From Sulfurihydrogenibium subterraneum DSM 15120 (GTDB lineage: Bacteria > Aquificota > Aquificia > Aquificales > Hydrogenothermaceae), in contig NZ_JHUV01000008.1 of the NCBI RefSeq assembly GCF_000619805.1, forward strand, positions 372,001 through 436,000: 64,000 bases of DNA, in the 5' to 3' direction. Position numbers and translations under genes: made by a program. Shown here piece by piece: positions 1 through 7,891 of the stretch. Positions within the stretch are counted from its first letter, which is position 1; each line of letters opens with the position of its first letter. Below the pieces are notes generated by a model, which was not told the origin of the DNA, did not search any database, and worked only from the letters and a program-made list of their open reading frames with translations.

Positions 1-1
1 A

Positions 2-280
2 CCACAACCTACAGGAAAAGACAAAACAACCTTTATCTTTTCTGTAAAAAATCAGGTAGGAGCTCTCTACAAGGCATTAGAGCCTTTCTACAAAAATCAG
101 ATAAATATGACAAAAATTGAGTCAAGACCTTCAAAAAAAGAAGCATGGGATTACATATTCTTTACAGATATAGAAGGTCATATTGAAGATGAAAAAGTTT
201 CTAAAACATTACAAGAGCTTAAAAACAATGTTCCATTTTTTAAAGTTTTAGGCTCTTATCCTAAAGCTCAGGATGTTTAG
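2..280 (+). CDS. pheA: Prephenate dehydratase / P-protein, C-terminal ACT domain (5' end outside window)
   Basis: The last 92 codons of a gene entering from the left edge, frame starting at base 2 and ending in TAG. The product has an ACT regulatory domain with the ESRP motif (residues about 40-43 of the visible part), which in the prephenate dehydratase family forms the phenylalanine-binding feedback site. The enzyme makes phenylpyruvate from prephenate in phenylalanine synthesis in the cytoplasm. The catalytic part is not visible, so whether a chorismate mutase domain is fused cannot be seen. Its 3' end overlaps the convergent permease gene by 20 bases. Confidence 0.88.
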   Translation, partial: PQPTGKDKTTFIFSVKNQVGALYKALEPFYKNQINMTKIESRPSKKEAWDYIFFTDIEGHIEDEKVSKTLQELKNNVPFFKVLGSYPKAQDV

Positions 281-1328
281 TTTTAAACATTAAGTAAAAT
301 CCTACTAATAAAAATAAAATATCAAAAGAAAATATAAAGTAGTATGGTATATTCCCAACTGAAGCTATAGCAGATACTATTGATGTTCCGTACCAGTATA
401 GCACTGTAGATAAAAAGCCAGCTAAGACTATAAACTTATTTTTTCTCCATATAAAACCAACTGCAAAAACAGTTAAAACAAAAGGAGATATTACAGTTGC
501 AAGCTTTTGATAAAATTTACTCCAAAAATAAGATGCATCGTATCCATAGTTTTGGGCTATTTTTGCAACTTTATAAAGTTGAGTGATAGATACAGGTTTT
601 TTTTCTTTAATAAGTTTTTTTATCTTATCTGGGTCAATACTTACATATACTCTCTTTTCATCAAAATTATTCACTTTTACATCTTCTATGTACTTTACAA
701 TAATCTCTCTTCCTTTAAAAAGGATTAAGCTATTTGGCTCTACTTTAAAACTTTCAGCTTCCCATCTATTAGTAGGTAAAAAGTTATCATCCATTTTTAT
801 CAGAACTATCTCTTTCCCAACTGTTTTTTCTAAATCAAAAAAATCAAAATATATAAAATTTTTTTCATCTAATTTAAGCCAAAGATTGTAAGCTATAGCC
901 TTTTCATCCTCTAAAGGCTGATTTTTTAGCTTTTGATAAGTTTCTATATAAATTTTGTTTGATTTAGGCATTAAGAGCTCAAGATTTAAAATCTGTAAAA
1001 AAGTTATAAAAATTGAGAAAATTATTATCCTGTTAGATATGTAGTTTATAGGTATACCGTTAAGCAGTATAGGGTAGATTTCCCTTGTTTTCACAATCTC
1101 ATTTACTACAACAAAAGCAGATATTATTAAAGAAATTGGAACTATGTAATAAAAATTCTCCGGGAGTTTTGCCAAAACATAAACTAATATTAAACTAAAA
1201 TCCTGAACTTTTGATTTTCTAAGAATTTCTATAAGTTCAACTAAAGCAGAAACTAAAGAGAAAGCTGGGAATATTATAAAGAAGTATACTGTAAGTTTTT
1301 GATATATATATCTATCTAATATTCTCAT
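261..1328 (-). CDS. LptF/LptG family LPS export permease
   Basis: A 355-residue inner-membrane protein of the YjgP/YjgQ family. In this family LptF and LptG pair with the ATPase LptB to pull lipopolysaccharide out of the inner membrane and push it along the Lpt bridge. The N-terminus contains the ILDRYI signature more typical of LptG, followed by hydrophobic helices, a soluble beta-rich periplasmic section (about 120-250) and C-terminal helices. It starts 9 bases after the MlaE-type gene and is probably cotranscribed with it. Assignment to LptG rather than LptF is inference from the N-terminus only; Aquificota often carry diverged single copies. Confidence 0.85.
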   Translation of the reverse strand: MRILDRYIYQKLTVYFFIIFPAFSLVSALVELIEILRKSKVQDFSLILVYVLAKLPENFYYIVPISLIISAFVVVNEIVKTREIYPILLNGIPINYISNRIIIFSIFITFLQILNLELLMPKSNKIYIETYQKLKNQPLEDEKAIAYNLWLKLDEKNFIYFDFFDLEKTVGKEIVLIKMDDNFLPTNRWEAESFKVEPNSLILFKGREIIVKYIEDVKVNNFDEKRVYVSIDPDKIKKLIKEKKPVSITQLYKVAKIAQNYGYDASYFWSKFYQKLATVISPFVLTVFAVGFIWRKNKFIVLAGFLSTVLYWYGTSIVSAIASVGNIPYYFIFSFDILFLLVGFYLMFKTKHPEL

Positions 1329-1337
1329 TTGTTCTCA

Positions 1338-2081
1338 TTAGTAAATGAGAGCTGTTAAGAAGTAATCAAGTATCAGTATTAAAACAGAAGCAACTACCAC
1401 TGCTGTCGTTGTAGACCTTCCAACTCCTTCTGCTCCTCCCCTTGTGATATATCCAAAATAAGAGGTTATAGTAGTCAGTACAGCTCCAAATACTGCTGCC
1501 TTATAAAGTCCACCAAATATATCCTTTAACTCTGTGAAATCCTTTAATTTTTCCCAATACATATACTCATTTATCCCATATATGTAAACGGAGGTAAAAT
1601 AACCACCTATTACACCACTTACATAAGATAAAACAGTTAACGCAGGAACCATTACTATAGCAGCGATGAGCCTTGGAGAAACAAGATAACTAAATGGATT
1701 TACAGCCATAACTTCAAGGGCATCTATCTGCTCTGTTATTCTCATAGTACCGATATTTGCTGCAATTGCAGAACCAGACCTTGCAGTTACAAGAAGAGCA
1801 ACTAAAACTGGAGAAAGCTCCCTTGCCAAAGAAAGAGAAACGAGAGCACCCATCAAATACTCTGCGTTAAATTTATGAAATGTTGGATAAGTTTCAACAA
1901 CCAAAACACCACCGGTAAAAAAACCTGTTAAAATTATAAGTAAAGCGGCATTAACTCCTATATCTTCCATATATTTTAGTATATGTTTTAATTTTGGAAA
2001 TCTCTTAAAAGTAGCAACTATTGTTTTTATAAAAAATAAAGTTATCTCACCTGTATGTTCAACAAACTTAGTAAAAAACAT
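1338..2081 (-). CDS. mlaE: MlaE-family ABC transporter permease
   Basis: A 247-residue polytopic membrane protein of the MlaE/YrbE family, the permease of phospholipid (Mla) transporters that move lipids between the inner and outer membranes. The central stretch carries the family pattern around SLARELSPVL and TARSGSAIAANIGTMRITEQIDAL (split here by the coupling helix), then four hydrophobic segments. The start codon overlaps the dnaB stop as TAATG, so translation is probably coupled. The partner ATPase (MlaF) and MCE protein (MlaD) are not adjacent. Its position next to an Lpt-type permease makes an envelope-lipid pair at the end of a ribosomal/replication operon. Confidence 0.88.
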   Translation of the reverse strand: MFFTKFVEHTGEITLFFIKTIVATFKRFPKLKHILKYMEDIGVNAALLIILTGFFTGGVLVVETYPTFHKFNAEYLMGALVSLSLARELSPVLVALLVTARSGSAIAANIGTMRITEQIDALEVMAVNPFSYLVSPRLIAAIVMVPALTVLSYVSGVIGGYFTSVYIYGINEYMYWEKLKDFTELKDIFGGLYKAAVFGAVLTTITSYFGYITRGGAEGVGRSTTTAVVVASVLILILDYFLTALIY

Positions 2082-3484
2082 TAGAAGTCTACCCCATCTT
2101 CTTCGTATTGATTTATTTCTTCAAATTCTTCTTCTACTATATTATCACTGGTTTTAGCTAAATTTTCAAATTTTGTTATTTCTTTTACGAAGGCTAAGTT
2201 TATAACTCCTGTAGGACCATTTCTCTGTTTTGCAATTATTATCTCTGCAAGTCCTTCCTCTTGAGGAGACGGATTTTTTTTATAATACTCCGGCCTATGT
2301 ATAAATAAAACAAGGTCTGCATCTTGCTCTATAGAACCGCTTTCCCTAAGGTCTGCAAGTTGTGGTCTTTTATCTGCTCTCATCTCAGCCTGACGAGAAA
2401 GCTGAGCAAGAGCTATAACGGGTATTCCAAGCTCTTTTGCTAAACCTTTTAATCCTCTTGATATTTCCGCTACTTCTTGCTGCCTATTTTCTACTCTTCT
2501 GTGAGACCTTAAAAGCTGAAGGTAGTCTATTACTATTATTTTTATATCTTTTTCTTTTTTCAGTCTCCTTGCTTTTGCCTTTAAATCTAAAATAGATAAA
2601 GATGCTGTATCGTCTATATATAGAGGAGTTTTCATTAATTTGATGGCTGATTTTGTAATACTTTCTATCTCACCATCATTTAAAAACCCAGACCTTATTT
2701 TCTTTAGTGGTATTTTTGTTTCTTCACCTAATAGCCTCATAGCAATCTGTTCTTTAGACATTTCTAATGAGAAAAAAGCAGAAGGAACATTTTCTATGAT
2801 AGAAAGATGGTGAAGTATTGATAATGCAAAACTTGTTTTACCCATACCGGGTCTTGCTGCTATTATTACCAAATCTCCTGGATGAAAGCCAGTTGTGAGT
2901 CTATCTAAATCATAAAATCCTGTCGGGATACCGGTTACTACCGTTTCTTTTTTTGCAAGTTCATTTATTATTCTTAAAGTTTCTTTTAATACTTCCCCAA
3001 TACTGTAATAGTATATATTTTCTTTTGATTCAGTTACCTGAAATATAATACTTTCTGCTTCTTCTAAAAGGGAGTTTATATCTGTACTTGGAGATTTTGC
3101 TTTCGTTATTATTTTTTGGGCAGATTCTATTAAAGCTCTTAAAGTAGCTTTCTCTTTGAGTATATCAATTAGTTGATAAAATATCTCTGGTGGGACAGAT
3201 TCTAAAGCAAGTTCTGTGAGATACTGAAGTCCACCTACTAAGTCTAAACTACCTTTTTTTTCTAAAAATTCTTTTACTAAGATAGGTTCTATAGGTTTAC
3301 TTTCGTTAAATAGATGAATTACAGCGTTAAATATTTCTTTGTGTCTTTGATTAAAAAAATCGTAAGGTTTTAACTTCGTTACAGCTGTATCTACAATCTC
3401 TGGATGTATAAACAAACTACCAAGGACAGCCCTTTCCGTAACCTCATCGTAAGGTAAGATAGGGCTGTCATTATTGGTAGCCAT
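2081..3484 (-). CDS. dnaB: Replicative DNA helicase DnaB
   Basis: A 467-residue hexameric replicative helicase that unwinds the fork ahead of the replisome. The N-terminal helical domain (1-about 150, with the VLGSLF segment) is followed by a RecA-like ATPase: Walker A ARPGMGKTSFAL near residue 210, Walker B IIVIDYLQLL near 320, and the arginine-finger region ESGSIEQDADLVLFIHRPEYY near 385. There is no intein and no truncation; length is normal. It lies 2 bases after rplI, in the well-known S6-SSB-S18-L9-DnaB order seen in many bacteria. Confidence 0.97.
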   Translation of the reverse strand: MATNNDSPILPYDEVTERAVLGSLFIHPEIVDTAVTKLKPYDFFNQRHKEIFNAVIHLFNESKPIEPILVKEFLEKKGSLDLVGGLQYLTELALESVPPEIFYQLIDILKEKATLRALIESAQKIITKAKSPSTDINSLLEEAESIIFQVTESKENIYYYSIGEVLKETLRIINELAKKETVVTGIPTGFYDLDRLTTGFHPGDLVIIAARPGMGKTSFALSILHHLSIIENVPSAFFSLEMSKEQIAMRLLGEETKIPLKKIRSGFLNDGEIESITKSAIKLMKTPLYIDDTASLSILDLKAKARRLKKEKDIKIIVIDYLQLLRSHRRVENRQQEVAEISRGLKGLAKELGIPVIALAQLSRQAEMRADKRPQLADLRESGSIEQDADLVLFIHRPEYYKKNPSPQEEGLAEIIIAKQRNGPTGVINLAFVKEITKFENLAKTSDNIVEEEFEEINQYEEDGVDF

Positions 3485-3486
3485 GA

Positions 3487-3930
3487 TTATTCGGGTTGAA
3501 CGTGAATTCTTATAGTGGCAGAAACTTCTGGATGAAGTTTAATTTGAACGTTGTAACTACCAAGGTTTCTTATAGGACTTCTAAGCATTATCTTTTTCTT
3601 ATCTACTTCTAAGCCTTTTTCTGCTAACTTTTCAGCAATCTCGTTAGTTCCAACCGATCCGTACATTTTTCCAGTAACACCTATTGGTTTTTTTATTTCT
3701 ATCTCTACACCATCTAATTTTTTAGCAAGTTCTAAAGCTTTTTCTTTTTCTCTCTGGAGTTTTCTTGCCTTATGATTTAGTATTTCTTGAACGTGTTTTA
3801 CATACTGGTCATTTGCCGGATAAGCTAATCCTCTTGGTATAAGGTAGTTTCTTGCAAAGCCATCCTTTACTTCTATGATATCACCAAGAGTTCCCCAACC
3901 TTCTACATCTTTAGTTAAGATAACCTTCAT
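3487..3930 (-). CDS. rplI: Ribosomal protein L9
   Basis: A 147-residue large-subunit protein. The N-terminal domain has the signature DGFARNYLIPRGLA (residues about 23-36), followed by a long charged linker helix (about 45-75, rich in K and E) and a C-terminal domain, the classic dumbbell shape of L9. It binds 23S rRNA near the L1 stalk and helps keep the reading frame. It lies between rpsR and dnaB with short spacing and a good ribosome-binding site. Confidence 0.97.
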   Translation of the reverse strand: MKVILTKDVEGWGTLGDIIEVKDGFARNYLIPRGLAYPANDQYVKHVQEILNHKARKLQREKEKALELAKKLDGVEIEIKKPIGVTGKMYGSVGTNEIAEKLAEKGLEVDKKKIMLRSPIRNLGSYNVQIKLHPEVSATIRIHVQPE

Positions 3931-3942
3931 CTTCTAACCTCC

Positions 3943-4182
3943 TTACACTATCACATAAGGTATTAAAGCAAGCTGTCTTGCTTTTTTGATTTCAACAGAT
4001 AACTTTCTTTGATGTTTTGCACAGGTTCCGGATATTCTTCTTGGAACAATTTTACCTCTTTCTGATATAAACTCTTTCAGCATTTCAACATCTTTGTAAT
4101 TTGGTTCTTTCTTTTCTGCACAGAACTTGCAGTACTTTTTTCTTTTTTGGAAAAATGGTTTGTTTTGTTGAACGTTTGCCAT
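3943..4182 (-). CDS. rpsR: Ribosomal protein S18
   Basis: A 79-residue small-subunit protein that pairs with S6 on the platform of the 30S subunit. The core with [24 protein letters not shown] is clear from about residue 53 on. The N-terminus has a YCKFC pair which, with the TCAKH cysteine and histidine, could form a small zinc site; this is the cysteine-containing variant of S18. It lies in the S6-SSB-S18-L9 operon. Confidence 0.96.
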   Translation of the reverse strand: MANVQQNKPFFQKRKKYCKFCAEKKEPNYKDVEMLKEFISERGKIVPRRISGTCAKHQRKLSVEIKKARQLALIPYVIV

Positions 4183-4207
4183 ATTTAAATACCTCCTTTT
4201 TCAAAAA

Positions 4208-4624
4208 TTAAAATGGTACGTCTTCATCAGAGTTTAAGTCTGTAGGCTCTACAAACTCATTATCTTCATAAGAAGACTTTTGATTTGAATCGCCTTGAGT
4301 AGGTCTTGAAAGTAAAGATACCTTCTCAGCTACTATCTTAATCTTAGACCTTTTTTCTCCTGCTTGATTTTCCCACTTGTCCTGTCTTAAGGAACCTTCT
4401 AAAAAGATCTGGTTTCCTCTGGATAACTGTTTTCCAAGTCTTTCTGCTAACGATCCAAAAGTTTCGATATCAAAAAAATATGTTTCCTCTTGCCAGTTTC
4501 CACCTTTATCTTTAAATCTTCTATTAACAGCTAAAGAAAAGCTGGTTATTTGCATTCCACTCGGAAGGTACCTTATTTCAGGGTCTCTTGTTAACCTACC
4601 TATTAGCAAAACTTTATTAAGCAT
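4208..4624 (-). CDS. ssb: Single-stranded DNA-binding protein
   Basis: A 138-residue SSB. The OB fold (1-about 105) begins with MLNKVLLIGRLTRDPEIRY and contains the conserved FFDIETFG and LGKQLSRGN segments. A short Ser/Gln/Asn-rich linker follows, then the acidic tip DEDVPF used to recruit replication and repair partners. It coats single-stranded DNA at forks and repair sites. The gene lies between the two ribosomal genes whose products (S6 and S18) form a complex, a widespread arrangement. Confidence 0.96.
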   Translation of the reverse strand: MLNKVLLIGRLTRDPEIRYLPSGMQITSFSLAVNRRFKDKGGNWQEETYFFDIETFGSLAERLGKQLSRGNQIFLEGSLRQDKWENQAGEKRSKIKIVAEKVSLLSRPTQGDSNQKSSYEDNEFVEPTDLNSDEDVPF

Positions 4625-4626
4625 AA

Positions 4627-4941
4627 TTATGCTACCTCTTTTTTATCCTCTTTAACTTGGATTTTCATGTTTAAAAATCTTATGACTTCTTCAGTGATTC
4701 TTAAGTTATACTCAAGGATTCCAGCAAGTTTACTGTTGTCTGTTTTGTAGTTAATCAAGTAATAGTACCCAGAATTAAACTTTTGAATAGGGTAAGCAAG
4801 GTTTCTTCTGCCCCACTTTTCTAAGTTGTAAATCTCTCCCTGATTTTCTTTAATCAGGTTTTGGATTGCTTCTACTCTAGCGTTCAACTCTTCTTCTGAA
4901 AGAGTTGGTTTCAAAACGCACACAAGCTCATAATGTCTCAT
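4627..4941 (-). CDS. rpsF: Ribosomal protein S6
   Basis: A 104-residue S6 protein starting MRHYELVCVLKP, with the family segments WGRRNLAYPI and YYYLINYK. I place the start at the second of two in-frame ATGs. The ribosome-binding site AAGGAGG (4949-4955) is 7 bases from this ATG but only 1 base from the upstream one, whose use would add MC. It is the S18 partner on the 30S platform. Two hairpins lie just upstream in the leader (see the separate entry). Confidence 0.96.
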   Translation of the reverse strand: MRHYELVCVLKPTLSEEELNARVEAIQNLIKENQGEIYNLEKWGRRNLAYPIQKFNSGYYYLINYKTDNSKLAGILEYNLRITEEVIRFLNMKIQVKEDKKEVA

Positions 4942-4960
4942 ACACATACCTCCTTCTGGA

Positions 4961-5005
4961 TGATTTTTATAAAATCAGCCTTCCCGTTTTACGGAAAAGC
5001 AAGGC
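4961..5005 (-). promoter_or_regulatory. Two tandem hairpins in the rpsF leader (candidate S6:S18 autoregulatory element)
   Basis: Read on the minus strand, the pth-rpsF spacer holds a hairpin made of 4999-4991 and 4987-4979 with an AAA loop and a CCGU/ACGG core; an alternative outer pairing GCCUU/AAGGC is possible. It is followed by a 7-bp hairpin TGATTTT/AAAATCA (4961-4977) just before the AAGGAGG site. The S6:S18 complex is known to bind rpsF leaders through a structured motif with a conserved CCG. Identification with that motif is inference: I see the CCG and the position, but have not matched the full consensus. Confidence 0.4.
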
Positions 5006-5575
5006 TTAAATTACGCTCTTATTACAGCTGTTCATAGATTTTTCTATTCCATATTTTAACACATTTAATATACATTCAGTAGCAGCAGTTATAACTTTAT
5101 CTACTATAAACTTTTCTTCTTTTGTAAAAGGGGATAGAACGTAATCAGATACTTCTTCTTTTTTAGCTGGTCTTCCTATTCCTATTCTCAACCTTGGGAA
5201 TTCTTCCGTTTTTATCATACTTATAATAGATTTTAACCCGTTATGCCCGCCGCTTGAACCTTTTGTTCTTACCTTTATAGTACCTAAATTCAAATCAAGG
5301 TCATCGTAAACTACAAGTATTTCATTTGGTTTTAAATTGTAATCCTCTAATATGTTTAAAACAGCATTTCCACTTAAATTCATATACGTTTGAGGCTTTG
5401 CAACTATAACATCATAATCTGGACATTCGTATATGTGAGAAAATGCTTTTTCTTTATATTTGTTATTGCATTTTAAGACTTTTGCCATAGCGTCGGCAAC
5501 CATAAAACCGACGTTATGGCGTGTATCTTTATACTTTTGTCCTGGATTTCCAAGTCCTATAACAGCTTTAATCAA
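5006..5575 (-). CDS. pth: Peptidyl-tRNA hydrolase
   Basis: A 189-residue enzyme that frees tRNAs from dropped-off peptidyl-tRNA. It carries all the family marks: GLGNPGQKYKDTRHNVGFM with the catalytic His near residue 20, PQTYMNLSG, the catalytic Asp in VVYDDLDL, and GSSGGHNGLKSI. It starts directly after the rplY stop (no spacer), so translation is probably coupled; the rplY-pth pair is widespread. Confidence 0.97.
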   Translation of the reverse strand: MIKAVIGLGNPGQKYKDTRHNVGFMVADAMAKVLKCNNKYKEKAFSHIYECPDYDVIVAKPQTYMNLSGNAVLNILEDYNLKPNEILVVYDDLDLNLGTIKVRTKGSSGGHNGLKSIISMIKTEEFPRLRIGIGRPAKKEEVSDYVLSPFTKEEKFIVDKVITAATECILNVLKYGIEKSMNSCNKSVI

Positions 5576-6166
5576 TTAAGCAGATGCCCCTTCTGTAGTT
5601 TCCTCGGCTACTTCTTCTTCAGGCTCAGCCACTACAGCTAAAACTTCTTCTCCATGAGTCATTATTTTAACGCCTTCTGGAGGAGTTATATCTCTAACGT
5701 GTAAAACATTTCCTAAATCAAGGTTTGATACATCTACAACTATTTTTTCTGGAATATTCTTAGGTTCTGTCCTAACAACTATAGAGTGTAGATGAGCTTC
5801 AAATATTCCACCTTTTTCTACACCTTTTGCTTTACCTACAAACTCTACAGGAACTTCTATATCAAACTCAACTCCGGAAGTGACTTCATAAAGGTCAACG
5901 TGAATAGGTTCGTCTCCTAAGTAGTTGTACTGGATATCTTTTAATACACATAATTTTGGTTCTGGGTCTCCTTCTACTAAAAGGTTAATGAGAAAGTTTC
6001 CGTGAGGTCTGCTTAAAAGTGCTTTTTTCTGTATATATACAGACAAGTTAGGGTGCCCTTTTCCGTAAACTTCTGCAGGTATTAACCCTTTCATTCTGTT
6101 TTGTTTAACTTCTGATTTTGTTCCTTTTTTTCTTGGTAATGCCTTCCATTCTATCGTTTGAATCAT
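5576..6166 (-). CDS. rplY: Ribosomal protein L25, long (TL5/CTC) form
   Basis: A 196-residue two-domain L25. The N-terminal 5S rRNA-binding beta barrel (1-about 95) is followed by the C-terminal TL5/CTC domain, ending in an acidic Glu-rich tail (about 180-196). It stabilises 5S rRNA in the central protuberance. It is the first gene of the minus-strand operon driven by the promoter at 6205-6233 and has an AGGAGG site a few bases before the ATG. Confidence 0.95.
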   Translation of the reverse strand: MIQTIEWKALPRKKGTKSEVKQNRMKGLIPAEVYGKGHPNLSVYIQKKALLSRPHGNFLINLLVEGDPEPKLCVLKDIQYNYLGDEPIHVDLYEVTSGVEFDIEVPVEFVGKAKGVEKGGIFEAHLHSIVVRTEPKNIPEKIVVDVSNLDLGNVLHVRDITPPEGVKIMTHGEEVLAVVAEPEEEVAEETTEGASA

Positions 6167-6204
6167 CTAAACATCCTCCTTAAGTTAAATTTAAACGAAA
6201 AAAC

Positions 6205-6233
6205 ATTATAACATATTTTAAATTTTTTTGGAA
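6205..6233 (-). promoter_or_regulatory. Promoter of the rplY-pth-rpsF-ssb-rpsR-rplI-dnaB operon
   Basis: Minus strand: -35 TTCCAA (complement of 6228-6233), 17-base spacer, -10 TATAAT (complement of 6205-6210) preceded by TGT, an extended -10. The -10 region is one arm of an 11-bp perfect inverted repeat (6205-6215 and 6236-6246) whose other arm is the -10 region of the divergent rpmI promoter. Confidence 0.7.
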
Positions 6234-6246
6234 AGTATGTTATAAT
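6218..6246 (+). promoter_or_regulatory. Promoter of the rpmI-rplT-pheS-pheT operon
   Basis: Extended -10 TGT-TATAAT (TATAAT at 6241-6246) with a weak -35 TTAAAT (6218-6223, spacer 17). The start of transcription should fall near 6253, giving a short leader before rpmI at 6279. The -35 elements of this promoter and the minus-strand promoter interdigitate, so the two polymerases probably cannot bind at once. Confidence 0.65.
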
Positions 6247-6278
6247 TATCTCTTACAAATTTTTGAAGGAGGAAATCA

Positions 6279-6482
6279 ATGGCAAAAGTTAAGATGAAAA
6301 CAAATAGAACTGCTGCAAAAAGATTAAAATTTACAGCAAAAGGAAAGATTAAGTACACAAAAGGTGGCGTTTCTCACTATAATACTAAAAAATCATCTAA
6401 AAGAAAAAGACAAGGAAGAAAACCACAATACGCTCCAGAATGTATAGAGCATAAACTTAAAGCACTTTTACCTAATAACTAA
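6279..6482 (+). CDS. rpmI: Ribosomal protein L35
   Basis: A 67-residue, very basic protein. The start [25 protein letters not shown] matches the L35 pattern (K-T-x-x-x-A-A-K-R-F), and a Lys/Arg-rich stretch follows. It sits in the 50S subunit. A GAAGGAGG site lies 7 bases before the ATG. Unlike the usual infC-rpmI-rplT order, no infC precedes it here; the operon starts at this gene. Confidence 0.96.
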   Translation: MAKVKMKTNRTAAKRLKFTAKGKIKYTKGGVSHYNTKKSSKRKRQGRKPQYAPECIEHKLKALLPNN

Positions 6483-6499
6483 ACAGGAGGTCATTAAAA

Positions 6500-6853
6500 A
6501 TGAGAGTAAAAGGACCATCTTCAAAGAAACATAAAAAGAAGATCTTAAAGCTGGCTAAAGGCTACTACGGACAAAAACATAGGTCTTACAGAAGAGCCAA
6601 AGAACAAGTAATGCACTCTCTTGCTTACGCTTACAGAGACAGAAGACAGAAGAAAAGACAGTTTAGATCTTTATGGATTACAAGAATAAATGCAGCTGCA
6701 AGATTAAATGGGATCAGCTACAGCCAATTGATTAACGGTCTGAAAAAGGCAGGAATAGAACTTGATAGAAAAATTCTTGCAGACATGGCTGTAAACGATA
6801 TGCCAGCTTTTGCTAAATTAGTAGAAACTGCGAAATCTGCTTTGGCAGCTTAA
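6500..6853 (+). CDS. rplT: Ribosomal protein L20
   Basis: A 117-residue basic 23S rRNA-binding protein needed early in 50S assembly. The signature [22 protein letters not shown] and the segment [17 protein letters not shown] are clear. In other bacteria L20 also represses its own operon by binding the leader. Here the leader before rpmI is only about 25 bases, too short for the known leader structures, so such control is not evident. AGGAGG precedes the start. Confidence 0.97.
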   Translation: MRVKGPSSKKHKKKILKLAKGYYGQKHRSYRRAKEQVMHSLAYAYRDRRQKKRQFRSLWITRINAAARLNGISYSQLINGLKKAGIELDRKILADMAVNDMPAFAKLVETAKSALAA

Positions 6854-6856
6854 TTT

Positions 6857-7891
6857 ATGGATATAAAAGCTCAGCTTCTTAGTCTTAAAGAAGAAGTTTT
6901 AAAAGAGATGGAAGGGGTTAAAGACCCTTCTTCCTTAAATGATATTAGAGTAAAGTACTTAGGTAAAAAAGGAGTAATTACATCTATATTAAAAACCTTA
7001 GGTACTTTACCACCTGAAGAGAGAAAAGAGATAGGACAGCTTGCAAACTCTATAAAAGAGTTTTTAGAAGAAAAAATAAGAGAGTACGAAGAAAGTTTTA
7101 AAAAGAAAGCGTTAGAAGAATCTCTAAAAAAAGAAAAGATAGACGTATCTTTACCACCAAACTGGTTTGAAATTGGAAGTCCTCATCCTGTTTTACAAAC
7201 ACTAAAAGAGATTACAGATATATTTCTGTATATGGGATTTTCTGTTGAATCTGGACCCGAAGTTGAAGATGAAAACTATAACTTTACTATGTTAAACATA
7301 CCAGAAAATCATCCTGCAAGGGATATGCAGGACACTTTTTATTTAAACAACGGTATGATTCTTAGAACTCATACATCTCCCGTTCAGATAAGAACTATGT
7401 TAAAAAAGAAACCACCTATTGCCGTAGTTGCTCCTGGTAGAGTTTACAGAAAGGATTTAGACCCTACCCACTCTCCTATGTTCCACCAGATAGAAGGACT
7501 TGTAGTTGACAAAGATATTACCTTTAGGCAGTTAAAAGGTGTTTTAAAGATATTTTTAGAGTCAGTATTTGGTAAAAACATTCCTATAAGGTTTAGACCA
7601 AGCTACTTTCCATTTACAGAGCCTTCGGCTGAGGTTGACATTGGTTGTACCGTTTGTGGTGGGAAAGGTTGTAAAGTTTGTAAAAATACTGGATGGCTTG
7701 AAATACTTGGCTGTGGTATGGTAGACCCTAACGTATTTACCGCCTGTGGTATAGACCCTAACGTTTATTCAGGTTTTGCGTTTGGACTTGGAATAGAGAG
7801 AATCACTATGCTAAAGTATCAAATAACCGACATCAGACTACTTTTTAACAACGACATGAGGTTTAACTCTCAGTTTAAGGGGATAGGATGA
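6857..7891 (+). CDS. pheS: Phenylalanyl-tRNA synthetase alpha subunit
   Basis: A 344-residue class II catalytic subunit. An N-terminal coiled coil (about 1-90) that contacts tRNA is followed by the catalytic core: motif 2 region GRVYRKDLDPTHSPMFHQIEGL (about 195-216) and motif 3 GFAFGLGIERITML near the end. Four cysteines in CTVCGGKGCKVC form a compact cluster in the catalytic core, as seen in some thermophile PheS proteins. The start is 3 bases after the rplT stop and the end overlaps pheT by 4 bases, so translation is probably coupled. Confidence 0.97.
   Translation: MDIKAQLLSLKEEVLKEMEGVKDPSSLNDIRVKYLGKKGVITSILKTLGTLPPEERKEIGQLANSIKEFLEEKIREYEESFKKKALEESLKKEKIDVSLPPNWFEIGSPHPVLQTLKEITDIFLYMGFSVESGPEVEDENYNFTMLNIPENHPARDMQDTFYLNNGMILRTHTSPVQIRTMLKKKPPIAVVAPGRVYRKDLDPTHSPMFHQIEGLVVDKDITFRQLKGVLKIFLESVFGKNIPIRFRPSYFPFTEPSAEVDIGCTVCGGKGCKVCKNTGWLEILGCGMVDPNVFTACGIDPNVYSGFAFGLGIERITMLKYQITDIRLLFNNDMRFNSQFKGIG

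Noticed and set aside
6246-6278. L20-type autoregulatory leader before rpmI
   Set aside because: The leader is only about 25-30 bases and shows no pseudoknot or mimic of the 23S L20 site.
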